Origin: Clostridiales bacterium
GTDB lineage: Bacteria; Bacillota; Clostridia; TANB77; CAG-508
Assembly (NCBI GenBank): GCA_015056485.1
Contig: SVGD01000001.1
Coordinates: 133,094 to 197,093, forward strand
Length of the DNA stretch: 64,000 bases
Direction of reading: 5' to 3'
Part shown: piece after piece, positions 37,542 through 45,509 of the stretch
Numbering within the stretch: the first letter of the stretch is position 1
How the letters are laid out: every line of letters begins with the position of its first letter
Made by a program: the position numbers and the translations under genes
The notes under the pieces: model-generated
Told to the model about the DNA's origin: nothing
The model's input: only the letters and a program-made list of their open reading frames with translations
Database searches by the model: none

Positions 37542-38063
37542 TTAGTCCTCTAAAAATCCAATATATGGTAAATTTCTATATTGTTCATTGCAATCTAAAC
37601 CATAACCTACAACAAATTTGTCCGGCACTTCAAATCCTATATAATCTGCTTCTACTTTGCATACTCTTCTTGAAGGTTTAGTTAATAATGCACAAAGTTT
37701 TAAACTATTTGGATTTTTTAATCTCAAATATTCTATTAAATAAGATAAAGTTCTTCCTGTATCAATTATATCTTCAACTACAATAGCATCTTTACCTTGT
37801 AAGCTATCTTTTAAATCAAGTTTCATTTTTATTTCTCCAGAACTTACCGTCCCTTCATTATAACTAGAAACTCTTATAAATTCTAATCTCACATCTTGGT
37901 CATATAAATATCTTGCTAAATCTGCTGTAAAAAATGTTGAGCCCTTTAATATGCATATTAAAGTAATAGTTTTGCCATTATACTCTTTTCTAATTTCATC
38001 AGCAATTTCTTTAACTCTTGCTTGTAATCTCTTCTCATCAATTAATACATTTACATTTTCCAT
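37542..38063 (-). CDS. hpt: Hypoxanthine phosphoribosyltransferase
   Basis: Purine salvage: makes IMP/GMP from hypoxanthine or guanine and PRPP. PRPP loop VVEDIIDTGRTLSYL near 96-110, LKGSTFF near 40, and VPDKFVVGYGLDCNEQYRNLP near 146-165 are diagnostic. 173 residues. Immediately upstream of uvrC. Confidence 0.95.
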   Translation of the reverse strand: MENVNVLIDEKRLQARVKEIADEIRKEYNGKTITLICILKGSTFFTADLARYLYDQDVRLEFIRVSSYNEGTVSSGEIKMKLDLKDSLQGKDAIVVEDIIDTGRTLSYLIEYLRLKNPNSLKLCALLTKPSRRVCKVEADYIGFEVPDKFVVGYGLDCNEQYRNLPYIGFLED

Positions 38064-38165
38064 AATTTTTACCTCTTTTTTTTATGACCTTATTATACTA
38101 CCTTTATTCTATTTTGGCAAATTTTTTATTTAGTTACGTTTAGTATTACTGCCAGCATGATTAAA

Positions 38166-38418
38166 TTATAATAATAATTTAATTATTACTAACAAAATTG
38201 CTCCTGGCGCTCCCAAAATTCCGTACAAATATAGCGGTAAAAATATTTAAACCTATGTGAAATCCAAAACTTGCTCCTATTAAATTTATTATATAAATTA
38301 AAGCTCCTCCTAATATTGAATTTAATATAAGCTTTATTATCTTTTTTAATGGTAATACAAATATTTTAGCAATTATTATCACTATTGCAATTGTAATTAT
38401 ATATGTAATTATATTCAA
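38166..38418 (-). CDS. bofA: Pro-sigma-K processing inhibitor BofA, +1 frameshift
   Basis: Membrane protein that holds SpoIVFB inactive until the forespore signal. The zero frame reads GTA CGG AAT and runs into a nonsense tail; removing C at 38223 gives GLNIFTAIFVGILGAPGAILLV, the conserved BofA C terminus, and ends at 38166 (83 residues, Bacillus protein is 87). Two hydrophobic segments precede it. TTG start at 38418. The yaaL gene upstream is the usual BofA neighbour. An 18-bp hairpin covers its ribosome binding site. Confidence 0.85.
38220..38226 (-). other. +1 frameshift site GTA-C-GGA in bofA
   Basis: C at 38223; the restored Gly opens the conserved G-x-L-G-x-P-G motif required in BofA. 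Confidence 0.85.
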
Positions 38419-38426
38419 AAAAACAC

Positions 38427-38463
38427 CCCTCCATTTACATATAAATTATATGTAAATGGAGGG
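38427..38463 (-). promoter_or_regulatory. Perfect hairpin with U tract that contains the bofA ribosome binding site
   Basis: CCCTCCATTTACATATAA pairs with TTATATGTAAATGGAGGG with a one-base centre; on the minus strand it is followed by GTG and seven Ts, then the TTG start. It can act as a terminator after yaaL and at the same time bury the GGAGGGG site of bofA. Confidence 0.7.
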
Positions 38464-38474
38464 ACAAATATAAC

Positions 38475-38711
38475 TTATATAGCTTCTGTTATATTATTCT
38501 TAAGTTCAAGTTGCTCTATCATATTTAAATTGGTTCCTTCTTCTTTTACTTTTTTTATCAAATAATCAATTTTTGCTTTATTAGCTTTTATTTGATAGGT
38601 ATAATAATCAATCATTTCTGCTTCTGCATTTTCAAAATTTGCATTTGCTACTTTCAAATCATTATTTGCCTGCAAAATACTTTGCATAAGTTTCTTTTCA
38701 TTCTCTTTCAT
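38475..38711 (-). CDS. yaaL: YaaL-like protein (DUF2508)
   Basis: About 78 residues, helical and charged: NDLKVANANFENAEAEMIDYY is the family signature with Y(T)YQIKANKAKIDYL. ATG at 38711 with GAGGAAG upstream. In Bacillus yaaL directly precedes bofA, as here. Function unknown. Confidence 0.8.
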   Translation of the reverse strand: MKENEKKLMQSILQANNDLKVANANFENAEAEMIDYYTYQIKANKAKIDYLIKKVKEEGTNLNMIEQLELKNNITEAI

Positions 38712-38766
38712 AATTTTCACTTCCTCTATTTCTAGTATGTTCCAATTATGAAATTTTATTCTACTA

Positions 38767-39915
38767 TTAGAAAAATCTTAATCTGTCAAGATTATATTTA
38801 TAATTAAAATATAGTTCACATTCTTTTATGAAAAAGTTATCTGTTTGACCTGCCATATAATCAATTACTGCTCTTTTTTTATTTTCTTGTTTGTTTACAA
38901 ATTCATATAAATCTTTTTGAGATTCTGTACAATTTTTTATATCTATATTTTCTATGATTTCTAAATATTTATAATACAATTCTTGAAAAAGTTCTTCTAT
39001 GAGGTCATAATTTTTATTCGCCTCTTCAGATAAATATATTTTTTTATAATTCCATTTTAGCAAAGTTATTAATGCTTCAAATTTATCTTTTGAGAAAGTT
39101 ATATATGGTTTATCTACACTATTTAATATAATATCCTTTATTAATGTATCCACAATTTTAGAATTGTTATCTCCTAAAACGCCTACAATGTCTCTTGGAA
39201 GATTATTTCTTTTTATAACTCCAACTGAAATTGCATCTTCTATGTCTCTACCAATGTAAGCAATTACATCAGCTAATCTTACAACACAAGCTTCCATAGT
39301 CATAGGCTTAATTATTTTACTGTATTCCTTTATTTCAAAACCTTTATTTAAATCTTCCAAAAACTCTTCTTTTGTTTTATTTTTATTAAACTCATACTTA
39401 TTTTTTAGCATTTCTCCATTGTGAGCAAGTATCCCATCTAATGTTTGAACACTAATATTTAGCTTTTCTAAGTCCTTTAATTCTCTAACGCTTTGTACAT
39501 TATGGTAGAAATGACCTATATTTTCCTTTTCACAAATCTTATTTAGTAACTCTTCACCTTTATGCCCAAAAGGAGTATGCCCTATATCATGTCCTAGCGA
39601 AATCGCCTCTATTAAATCTTCATTTAAATTTAAACTTCTACCTATTGTTCTTGCAATTTTTGATACTAATTGAACATGTAATACTCTATGGGTTATATGG
39701 TCATTTTGTACAAAAGAAAATACTTGTGTTTTATCTATATATCTTGTATACCCTGATGAATGAATTATTTTATCTATATCTCTATAAAATGTAGGTCTTA
39801 TATCCTCTGTTTCTTCTCTTAATAAAATGGCATCTTTTGATTTGCATGCATATGGAGAAAGTAATTCTTCTCTACTTACCATATTACTTTTAGCTATTGT
39901 AAATATATCATTCAT
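38767..39915 (-). CDS. dGTPase-like dNTP triphosphohydrolase (HD domain)
   Basis: Hydrolyses dNTPs to nucleosides and triphosphate. SPYACKSKDAI start, H(R)VLHVQLVSKIARTIG near 75, metal motif SLGHDIGHTPFGHKGE near 107-122, and RLADVIAYIGRDIEDA near 208. 382 residues. Family known as Dgt/YwfO-like; regulatory nucleotide cannot be told. Confidence 0.9.
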   Translation of the reverse strand: MNDIFTIAKSNMVSREELLSPYACKSKDAILLREETEDIRPTFYRDIDKIIHSSGYTRYIDKTQVFSFVQNDHITHRVLHVQLVSKIARTIGRSLNLNEDLIEAISLGHDIGHTPFGHKGEELLNKICEKENIGHFYHNVQSVRELKDLEKLNISVQTLDGILAHNGEMLKNKYEFNKNKTKEEFLEDLNKGFEIKEYSKIIKPMTMEACVVRLADVIAYIGRDIEDAISVGVIKRNNLPRDIVGVLGDNNSKIVDTLIKDIILNSVDKPYITFSKDKFEALITLLKWNYKKIYLSEEANKNYDLIEELFQELYYKYLEIIENIDIKNCTESQKDLYEFVNKQENKKRAVIDYMAGQTDNFFIKECELYFNYKYNLDRLRFF

Positions 39916-39989
39916 TATCTTCCTCCTTATAGTTAAAATATTTCACTATTTTGCATATTTATATATTAATTTAAATTTTATTTATTATA

Positions 39990-40085
39990 CGAAGTGAGAA
40001 GTGTGAAGTGCGAGGTGTGATTTTAGGGTTACACTTCGTAGTTCTTCCCTAACTATCGCACTTCCCACCTCACACTTCCCATTTC
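39990..40085. repeat. Intergenic hairpin repeat, family B copy 3
   Basis: GAAGTGAGAAGTGTGAAGTGCGAGGTGTGAT on the left and ATCGCACTTCCCACCTCACACTTCCC on the right, with ACACTTCGTA inside. It is the fullest copy. The remaining parts of 39916-40237 are A/T-rich and hold the rpsT promoter region. Confidence 0.75.
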
Positions 40086-40237
40086 AAAATATATTTCACC
40101 TTACATATAAATCCTATTATTAATATATTTTATACAAATTTTACTAAAAAGTAAATAATTTTTCTTGCATATTTTAAAAATACATGTTAAAATAGTAGAA
40201 GTAAATTTTATTTATACATTTAAGGAGGTGCTAAAGT

Positions 40238-40504
40238 ATGCCAAATATTAAATCTGCAATAAAAAGAGTTGGAATCATTGAAAAGAAAACAATGCAAAAT
40301 AATATGATTAAATCTGGATATAAATCAGCTGTTAAAAAATTCGAAGCTGCTGTTTCTGAAGGAAATAAAGAAAATGCTGAAAATCTTTTAAAAGAAGCTA
40401 CAAAGAAAATTGATATGGCTTGTTCAAAAGGTGTTATCAAAAAAAATACAGCTTCTAGAAAAAAATCTAATTTAGCAAAAAAATTAAATGCTATAAATGC
40501 ATAG
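40238..40504 (+). CDS. rpsT: 30S ribosomal protein S20
   Basis: Small basic 16S-rRNA-binding protein, 88 residues: PNIKSAIKRV start, alternating Lys-rich helices, KKNTASRKKSNLAKKLN C terminus. AAGGAGG seven bases before ATG. Terminator at 40509-40543. Confidence 0.96.
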   Translation: MPNIKSAIKRVGIIEKKTMQNNMIKSGYKSAVKKFEAAVSEGNKENAENLLKEATKKIDMACSKGVIKKNTASRKKSNLAKKLNAINA

Positions 40505-40508
40505 TAAA

Positions 40509-40543
40509 TAAAAAAGATAGGTTTAATCCTATCTTCTTTTTTT
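40509..40543 (+). terminator. rpsT terminator
   Basis: AAAAGATAGG...CCTATCTT stem followed by T7. Confidence 0.85.
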
Positions 40544-40631
40544 CCCCTGCACTATCCATAAATTACCTTTGATTTGACTGTGCGCTTATGTTAACATTTA
40601 TATATAAGAACTTTATTTTGGGAGGTATTTT

Positions 40632-40883
40632 ATGATTAAGAAAATTTTAGAAGATATATCTACTATAGACAAACCTATATTAAAGGTTATGAAAATAGGT
40701 CTAATGGTATCATTTATTTTTTGCCTAATAGCTGTTGCAATACTATCTATACATGCATTAAATCCTATATCATATACTACATACGAAATTGGAACATTAC
40801 TTTTTAAAAATGGATTATTCCTTTTTGTAGATTTTTTTATGTGCGGTTTTATATGTGATAAATTAAGAAAACAAAGAATTTAA
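40632..40883 (+). CDS. Small two-helix membrane protein, unknown
   Basis: 83 residues with hydrophobic helices IGLMVSFIFCLIAVAILSI (26-44) and NGLFLFVDFFMCGFICD (60-76); GGGAGG precedes ATG. Resembles uncharacterised small membrane proteins next to rpsT in Clostridia by size and place only. Confidence 0.6.
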   Translation: MIKKILEDISTIDKPILKVMKIGLMVSFIFCLIAVAILSIHALNPISYTTYEIGTLLFKNGLFLFVDFFMCGFICDKLRKQRI

Positions 40884-40918
40884 AAAAAAACAAGTCTTTC
40901 GACTTGTTTTTTTTTTTT
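40883..40918. terminator. Bidirectional terminator
   Basis: AAACAAGTCTTTCGACTTGTTT with A and T runs on each side, between convergent genes. Confidence 0.85.
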
Positions 40919-41219
40919 AATAATACATAAATTCAGATGCACTTGCACTTATTCCTATCATTGCTAAAACAATCCATACAATTGCGCCAAGAATTCCTAA
41001 TATACTAAATACAATTCCTGTTGTAGCCATACCTTTTGCACTTTCTGATTTTCTACCTAATATACCTAAGATTAATCCTATTATACCAGAAGGGAATGCA
41101 ACTAAACCTATACAAGAAAATACGAATGAAACTATACCTAAAATTAATGCTGCAATACTTTTTCCTTTTTTTCCTCCCTCTTTTGGTGCATTGTTTTGAA
41201 CTTCAACTTCGTTCTCCAT
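40917..41219 (-). CDS. DUF4190-like small membrane protein, paralogue 1
   Basis: 100 residues: acidic N tail, then KGKSIAALILGIVSFVFS and GIIGLILGILGRKSESAKGMATTGIVFSILGI (in pieces), the repeated G-I-L-G helix pattern of DUF4190. Both termini are predicted polar. One of five related genes in 40.9-43.2 kb. Confidence 0.75.
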   Translation of the reverse strand: MENEVEVQNNAPKEGGKKGKSIAALILGIVSFVFSCIGLVAFPSGIIGLILGILGRKSESAKGMATTGIVFSILGILGAIVWIVLAMIGISASASEFMYY

Positions 41220-41263
41220 ACTAATTCTCCTTTCATAAAAATATATTTATTTAATTAAAAACA

Positions 41264-41599
41264 TTAAATACTACTCATAGCGCTTAACATTATGCCACCC
41301 ATTCCTAGTAATAAAAAGCCTATTAATACTATAATTAAAACAACAACAGCCACTAAAGCTATAACGCTTAAAATAACCCCTGTTTTTGCCATACTTTTTG
41401 CATTTTCATTTTTCATTCCTAATATTCCGAAAATCAACCCAAGTATTCCGCAAATCAACGATACCCACATAGTATAACTAGTAAAACATAACGTTACAAC
41501 TGAAACAATTCCTAGAACTAAAGAAGTTATACTTTTTCCTTTTGTTTCTGGTGTCTCTACATTATCATTGTTTATTTCTATTGCTTTTGTTTCGTCCAT
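41264..41599 (-). CDS. DUF4190-like small membrane protein, paralogue 2
   Basis: 111 residues, same plan as its neighbour (KGKSITSLVLGIVSVVTL; GLIFGILGMKNENAKSMAKTG). Function unknown; likely arose by tandem duplication. Confidence 0.75.
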   Translation of the reverse strand: MDETKAIEINNDNVETPETKGKSITSLVLGIVSVVTLCFTSYTMWVSLICGILGLIFGILGMKNENAKSMAKTGVILSVIALVAVVVLIIVLIGFLLLGMGGIMLSAMSSI

Positions 41600-41618
41600 A
41601 TTAAAACTCCTTTTATAA

Positions 41619-41996
41619 TTATATGTTTCTTACAATTTCAAAAATTAAATACATAAACAACCATACATAGACATATGATTCTTTCATATAAACAAACTTT
41701 AAAATTTTATTTTTTTTAAATGTATTTATAATATATACCGTATTTAATATTATACCATATATTATTGCTATAAATATTATTATGTTTGCCTTAGCAGCTT
41801 CAATAAAATTTCCTTTTAAAATATTAATTACACAAGTTGTACCGCCACAGCCTGGACATAATATACCTAAAATTTGCTTAATCATACATTGTGGTATTAT
41901 ATTTAGTAAATTCGAATTAACAAAAATATATACACATATAATCCCCAATAGTATGCCAGATTCTATTATTATAAATTTTTTGTATTTCTTATTCAT
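41619..41996 (-). CDS. DUF2752 membrane protein
   Basis: 125 residues with three hydrophobic helices. CPGCGGTTCVINILKGNFIEA near 48-68 is the DUF2752 signature (CPxCGxTR with Thr-Cys in place of Thr-Arg), followed by AAKANIIIF. DUF2752 genes often sit next to DUF4190/TM2-type genes, as here. Function unknown. Confidence 0.82.
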   Translation of the reverse strand: MNKKYKKFIIIESGILLGIICVYIFVNSNLLNIIPQCMIKQILGILCPGCGGTTCVINILKGNFIEAAKANIIIFIAIIYGIILNTVYIINTFKKNKILKFVYMKESYVYVWLFMYLIFEIVRNI

Positions 41997-42014
41997 GATA
42001 CACTAATCCTAATA

Positions 42015-42308
42015 TTACAAATTCATCATATAAATTATTGTAAATATTAATGAAATAAAACTATATATTATACCTAGAACAATATCAGCTATTCCTAATA
42101 TAAACCCTGCTGTTGCCATTCCTTTTGAATTTTCCTTTTTTCCTTTCAATCCAAAAATGATTGCTAATATTCCACAAGGTATTGATGCAAAAGATATTCC
42201 CACTAGTCCAAGTATTAATGAAGTAACACTCCAAACTTCTGAAGTTTTTTTAACATTTTCTTCTTTTTCTATTGTACCTACAACTTCTACCTCTGCTTCA
42301 TTTTTCAT
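42015..42308 (-). CDS. DUF4190-like small membrane protein, paralogue 3
   Basis: About 97 residues; SVTSLILGLVGISFASIPCG and IFGLKGKKENSKGMATAGFILG. ATG at 42308 is better placed behind GGAGA than the in-frame ATG at 42317. Confidence 0.75.
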   Translation of the reverse strand: MKNEAEVEVVGTIEKEENVKKTSEVWSVTSLILGLVGISFASIPCGILAIIFGLKGKKENSKGMATAGFILGIADIVLGIIYSFISLIFTIIYMMNL

Positions 42309-42332
42309 ATTTATCATTCTCCTTGAAAATAT

Positions 42333-42382
42333 TATTTAAGAAACCTTGTTACACTATATATAGCATAACAAGATTTCTTAAA
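42333..42382 (-). terminator. Long hairpin, likely terminator of the 42442 gene
   Basis: TTTAAGAAACCTTGTTA...TAACAAGATTTCTTAAA, nearly perfect, upstream of paralogue 3. Confidence 0.7.
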
Positions 42383-42441
42383 TAAAAAATCTCTGAAATC
42401 TTTCATTTAACTATGAGAAATAAAATCCCTCAATATAACTA

Positions 42442-42771
42442 TTAATAATTATAATAGTCATAGTAGTCATAGTCGTAATCATAATCACTATAGTCATATG
42501 TATCAATAGTTTCAGCCGCACTTGCTCCTATAATTGCTAATATAGATACTGCAAAAATATTTGCAACTACAATTACAATTAATGCAACTGCAGAACAAAT
42601 TGTTCCAGCTATAGATTTTCCTTTAGGCAATCCAGCTTTACGTTTTTTTACCCAATCAACTATACCTAAAACTAATGCTACTATTGCTGGTACTATCATT
42701 ATTAAGTTTATACCAGGAATAAATCCAACTAATATTGAAATTATACCTATAATTAGTGATGCAATTCCCAT
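42442..42771 (-). CDS. DUF4190-like small membrane protein, paralogue 4, Asp/Tyr-rich tail
   Basis: 109 residues; two helices (GIASLIIGIISILVGFIPGI; KGKSIAGTICSAVALIVIV) and a KKRKAGLPKG loop, ending in an unusual run of about 20 alternating Asp and Tyr residues (DYDYSDYDYD-type). Confidence 0.7.
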   Translation of the reverse strand: MGIASLIIGIISILVGFIPGINLIMIVPAIVALVLGIVDWVKKRKAGLPKGKSIAGTICSAVALIVIVVANIFAVSILAIIGASAAETIDTYDYSDYDYDYDYYDYYNY

Positions 42772-42906
42772 ATTTATATTCCCCTTTCACAACTTATTTA
42801 AAGTTATTTTATTATTAAATATTTTTTTTGTCAATATATATACTTTAAGTTTTATTTGAAAAACACATCTTTTAAAGAAGATTTTTAGTAATTGTATTTT
42901 TCATTT

Positions 42907-43209
42907 TTATAAGTTCATCGCTATTCCTATCCCTAAAAATACTATGTTGACAATTGTCCAAAAAATTATTATTAACATTGCTATTGCTGAACAAATTGCC
43001 CCAGCTATAGCCTTTTCTTTTTTTAATCCTTTTTTATGTCTTGAAACCCAATCTACTATTCCCAAAATTAGCCCTACTAATGCTAAAATAGATACCATTG
43101 TTATTAAGGGAAAAACTAATAAAGAAAGAAGTGGAAAAAGTGTAAGTGGCATAATACATAAACTAATAACCAATGCAATTATACTTATAATAAGTGACGC
43201 TGTTCCCAT
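42907..43209 (-). CDS. DUF4190-like small membrane protein, paralogue 5
   Basis: 100 residues. GTASLIISIIALVISL start, VDWVSRHKKGLKKEKAIAG loop and CSAIAMLIIIFW helix match paralogue 4 best. Separate promoter likely, as 135 bases divide them. Confidence 0.7.
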   Translation of the reverse strand: MGTASLIISIIALVISLCIMPLTLFPLLSLLVFPLITMVSILALVGLILGIVDWVSRHKKGLKKEKAIAGAICSAIAMLIIIFWTIVNIVFLGIGIAMNL

Positions 43210-43308
43210 TTTTTATTTCCTCCTTTGAATTTATTTGTTTTTATTTTATTATTTATGTTATTTTTTGTCAATATAAATTGTAATTTGGATGAATTTATTG
43301 CAAACATT

Positions 43309-43385
43309 GTAGGGGCTACCATTGGTCGTCCGTAATTAAATCATATTTATGGTTTGCGGGTCGCCGAGGGCGGCGCCCCCTACAA
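43309..43385. repeat. GC-rich hairpin repeat, family A copy 4
   Basis: TGTAGGGGCTACCATTGGTCG...GCGGGTCGCCGAGGGCGGCGCCCCCTACA upstream of serS. Confidence 0.75.
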
Positions 43386-43481
43386 TACAAATTAAAATTT
43401 CTATTCTTCATAAACCGTAATTTAATCTTGCAAAATAACTAATTTTATAGTAAACTATTTGTATTAAAAGGAGATGTTATT

Positions 43482-44768
43482 ATGATTGATATTAAATTAA
43501 TTAGAGAAAATCCTGATTTAGTTAAAGAAAACATTAAGAAAAAATTTCAAGACCATAAACTATCTTTAGTTGATGAAGTTCTTTCTCTTGACAAGGTATA
43601 CAGAGAATACCAACTTAAAGGTGATAATTTAAGAATGGAACGTAATTCTTTAAGCAGTCAAATTGGTAATCTTATGCGTGAAGGAAAAAAGGAAGAAGCT
43701 GAAGAAATCAAATCTAAAGTTAATAAAATAAATGAAGAATTAGTTGATACTGAAAAACAAACTGAAGAATATGCTAACAAAATTAAAAATATAATGATGA
43801 AAATACCTAACATTATAGATGATTCTGTTCCTCTTGGTAAAGATGATTCTGAAAATGTTGAAATACAAAAATACGGTGAACCTATAGTTCCTGATTATGA
43901 AATTCCATATCATACTGACATAATGGAAAAACTTGCAGGTATAGACCTAGATTCAGCAAGACGTGTTGCAGGAAATGGTTTTTACTATTTAATAGGAGAT
44001 GTCGCTAGACTTCATTCTGCAATTATTTCTTATGCAAGAGACTTCATGATAAATAAAGGGTTCACATATTGCATTCCTCCTTTCATGATTCGTAGTGATG
44101 TTGTAACAGGAGTTATGAGTTTTGAAGAAATGGATGCTATGATGTATAAAATCGAAGGTGAAGATTTATATTTAATTGGTACAAGTGAACATTCAATGAT
44201 AGGAAAATTCAAAGGACAAATTTTGAAAAAAACTGAATTACCTTACACTATGACATCTTATTCTCCTTGTTTTAGAAAAGAAAAAGGAGCACATGGTATT
44301 GAAGAACGTGGTGTGTATAGAATTCATCAATTTGAAAAACAAGAAATGATAGTTGTTTGTGAACCTGAAGACAGTTATTCATGGTATGAAAAAATGTGGT
44401 CATATACAGTTGAATTGTTCAGAAGTTTAGATGTTCCTGTTCGTACTTTAGAATGTTGTAGTGGTGACTTAGCAGATTTAAAAGCAAAATCTTGCGATGT
44501 TGAAGCATGGAGTCCAAGACAAAAGAAATATTTTGAAGTTGGAAGCTGTTCAAACTTAACAGATGCTCAAAGTAGACGTTTGGGAATTAGAGTAAAAGGT
44601 GAAAAACAAAATTACTTTGCTCATACATTAAATAATACAGTTGTAGCACCACCAAGAATGCTTATAGCTTTCCTAGAAAATAATTATAATGAAGATGGAA
44701 GTATTAATATACCAGAAGTATTAAGACCTTATATGGGTGGAATAGATAAAATTGTTCCGAAAAATTAA
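43482..44768 (+). CDS. serS: Seryl-tRNA synthetase
   Basis: Charges tRNA-Ser. N-terminal antiparallel coiled coil (about 30-105), then class II core: motif 2 YSPCFRKEKGAHGIEERGVYRIHQF near 265-290 (given in parts: FRKEKGAHG, RGVYRIHQFEK), and motif 3 NNTVVAPPRMLIAFLEN near 385-400. 428 residues. AAAGGAG before ATG. No T-box seen upstream. Confidence 0.97.
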   Translation: MIDIKLIRENPDLVKENIKKKFQDHKLSLVDEVLSLDKVYREYQLKGDNLRMERNSLSSQIGNLMREGKKEEAEEIKSKVNKINEELVDTEKQTEEYANKIKNIMMKIPNIIDDSVPLGKDDSENVEIQKYGEPIVPDYEIPYHTDIMEKLAGIDLDSARRVAGNGFYYLIGDVARLHSAIISYARDFMINKGFTYCIPPFMIRSDVVTGVMSFEEMDAMMYKIEGEDLYLIGTSEHSMIGKFKGQILKKTELPYTMTSYSPCFRKEKGAHGIEERGVYRIHQFEKQEMIVVCEPEDSYSWYEKMWSYTVELFRSLDVPVRTLECCSGDLADLKAKSCDVEAWSPRQKKYFEVGSCSNLTDAQSRRLGIRVKGEKQNYFAHTLNNTVVAPPRMLIAFLENNYNEDGSINIPEVLRPYMGGIDKIVPKN

Positions 44769-44771
44769 TTT

Positions 44772-44822
44772 TGTAGGGGCTGGTCTTGACCAGCCCGGGT
44801 CGGTCTTGACTGACCCCTACAA
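44772..44822. repeat. GC-rich hairpin repeat, family A copy 5
   Basis: GTAGGGGCTGGTCTTGACCAGCCC and GGTCGGTCTTGACTGACCCCTAC, between serS and engB. Confidence 0.85.
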
Positions 44823-44864
44823 TATTTTCAACAAATTGTTATTTAACAAGAAAGGAATCCTATA

Positions 44865-45452
44865 ATGATAATCAAAAATCCTAAATTTGAAATTTCAGCA
44901 GTATCTCCAAAACAATACCCTAATAATGATTTACCTGAAATTGTTTTGGTTGGAAAATCTAATGTTGGAAAATCTTCTTTTATTAATACAATGTTAAATA
45001 GAAAAGGTTTAGCTAGAACTAGTAGTCAACCTGGTAAAACCAGACAAATTAATTTTTACAATGTAGATAATAATTTTTATTTTGTAGATTTACCTGGATA
45101 TGGTTACAGCAAAATGAGTAAAGAAGAACAAATTAAAGTTGGAAACTTTATAGAACAATATCTTCAAATTAGAAAAAAAATTTGTTTAATTGTATTTTTA
45201 ATCGATATACGACATGACCCTACTGAAAATGATAGATTAATGTATGATTACATTCTTAATAAATCTGGAGAACATCCTTGTTTAGTTATTGCAAATAAAG
45301 CAGATAAAATAGCACCTACTAAAGTAGATGCAAGAGTTTTAGAACTACAAAATTTATTAAATCCTTTAAAAGATTTAACATTCCTACCATTCTCTTCTGA
45401 AAAGAAAATTTATACAGAAAATGTGTGGAATGAAATTGAGAAATATATTTAA
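44865..45452 (+). CDS. engB: Ribosome biogenesis GTP-binding protein YsxC/EngB
   Basis: Essential GTPase in 50S assembly. G1 GKSNVGKSSFIN near 29, G2 PGKT, G3 DLPGYG near 73, G4 NKAD near 143, G5 FSSEKK near 174. 195 residues, full length. AGAAAGGA before ATG. Confidence 0.96.
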   Translation: MIIKNPKFEISAVSPKQYPNNDLPEIVLVGKSNVGKSSFINTMLNRKGLARTSSQPGKTRQINFYNVDNNFYFVDLPGYGYSKMSKEEQIKVGNFIEQYLQIRKKICLIVFLIDIRHDPTENDRLMYDYILNKSGEHPCLVIANKADKIAPTKVDARVLELQNLLNPLKDLTFLPFSSEKKIYTENVWNEIEKYI

Positions 45453-45462
45453 AATTTTATAA

Positions 45463-45507
45463 CGTGTAGGGGCGTTGTCGATATTCCTAACCGACAATGC
45501 CCCTACT
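45463..45507. repeat. GC-rich hairpin repeat, family A copy 6, convergent terminator position
   Basis: GTAGGGGCGTTGTCG...CGACAATGCCCCTAC; lies between the ends of engB and truA and can terminate both. Confidence 0.85.
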
Positions 45508-45509
45508 TT

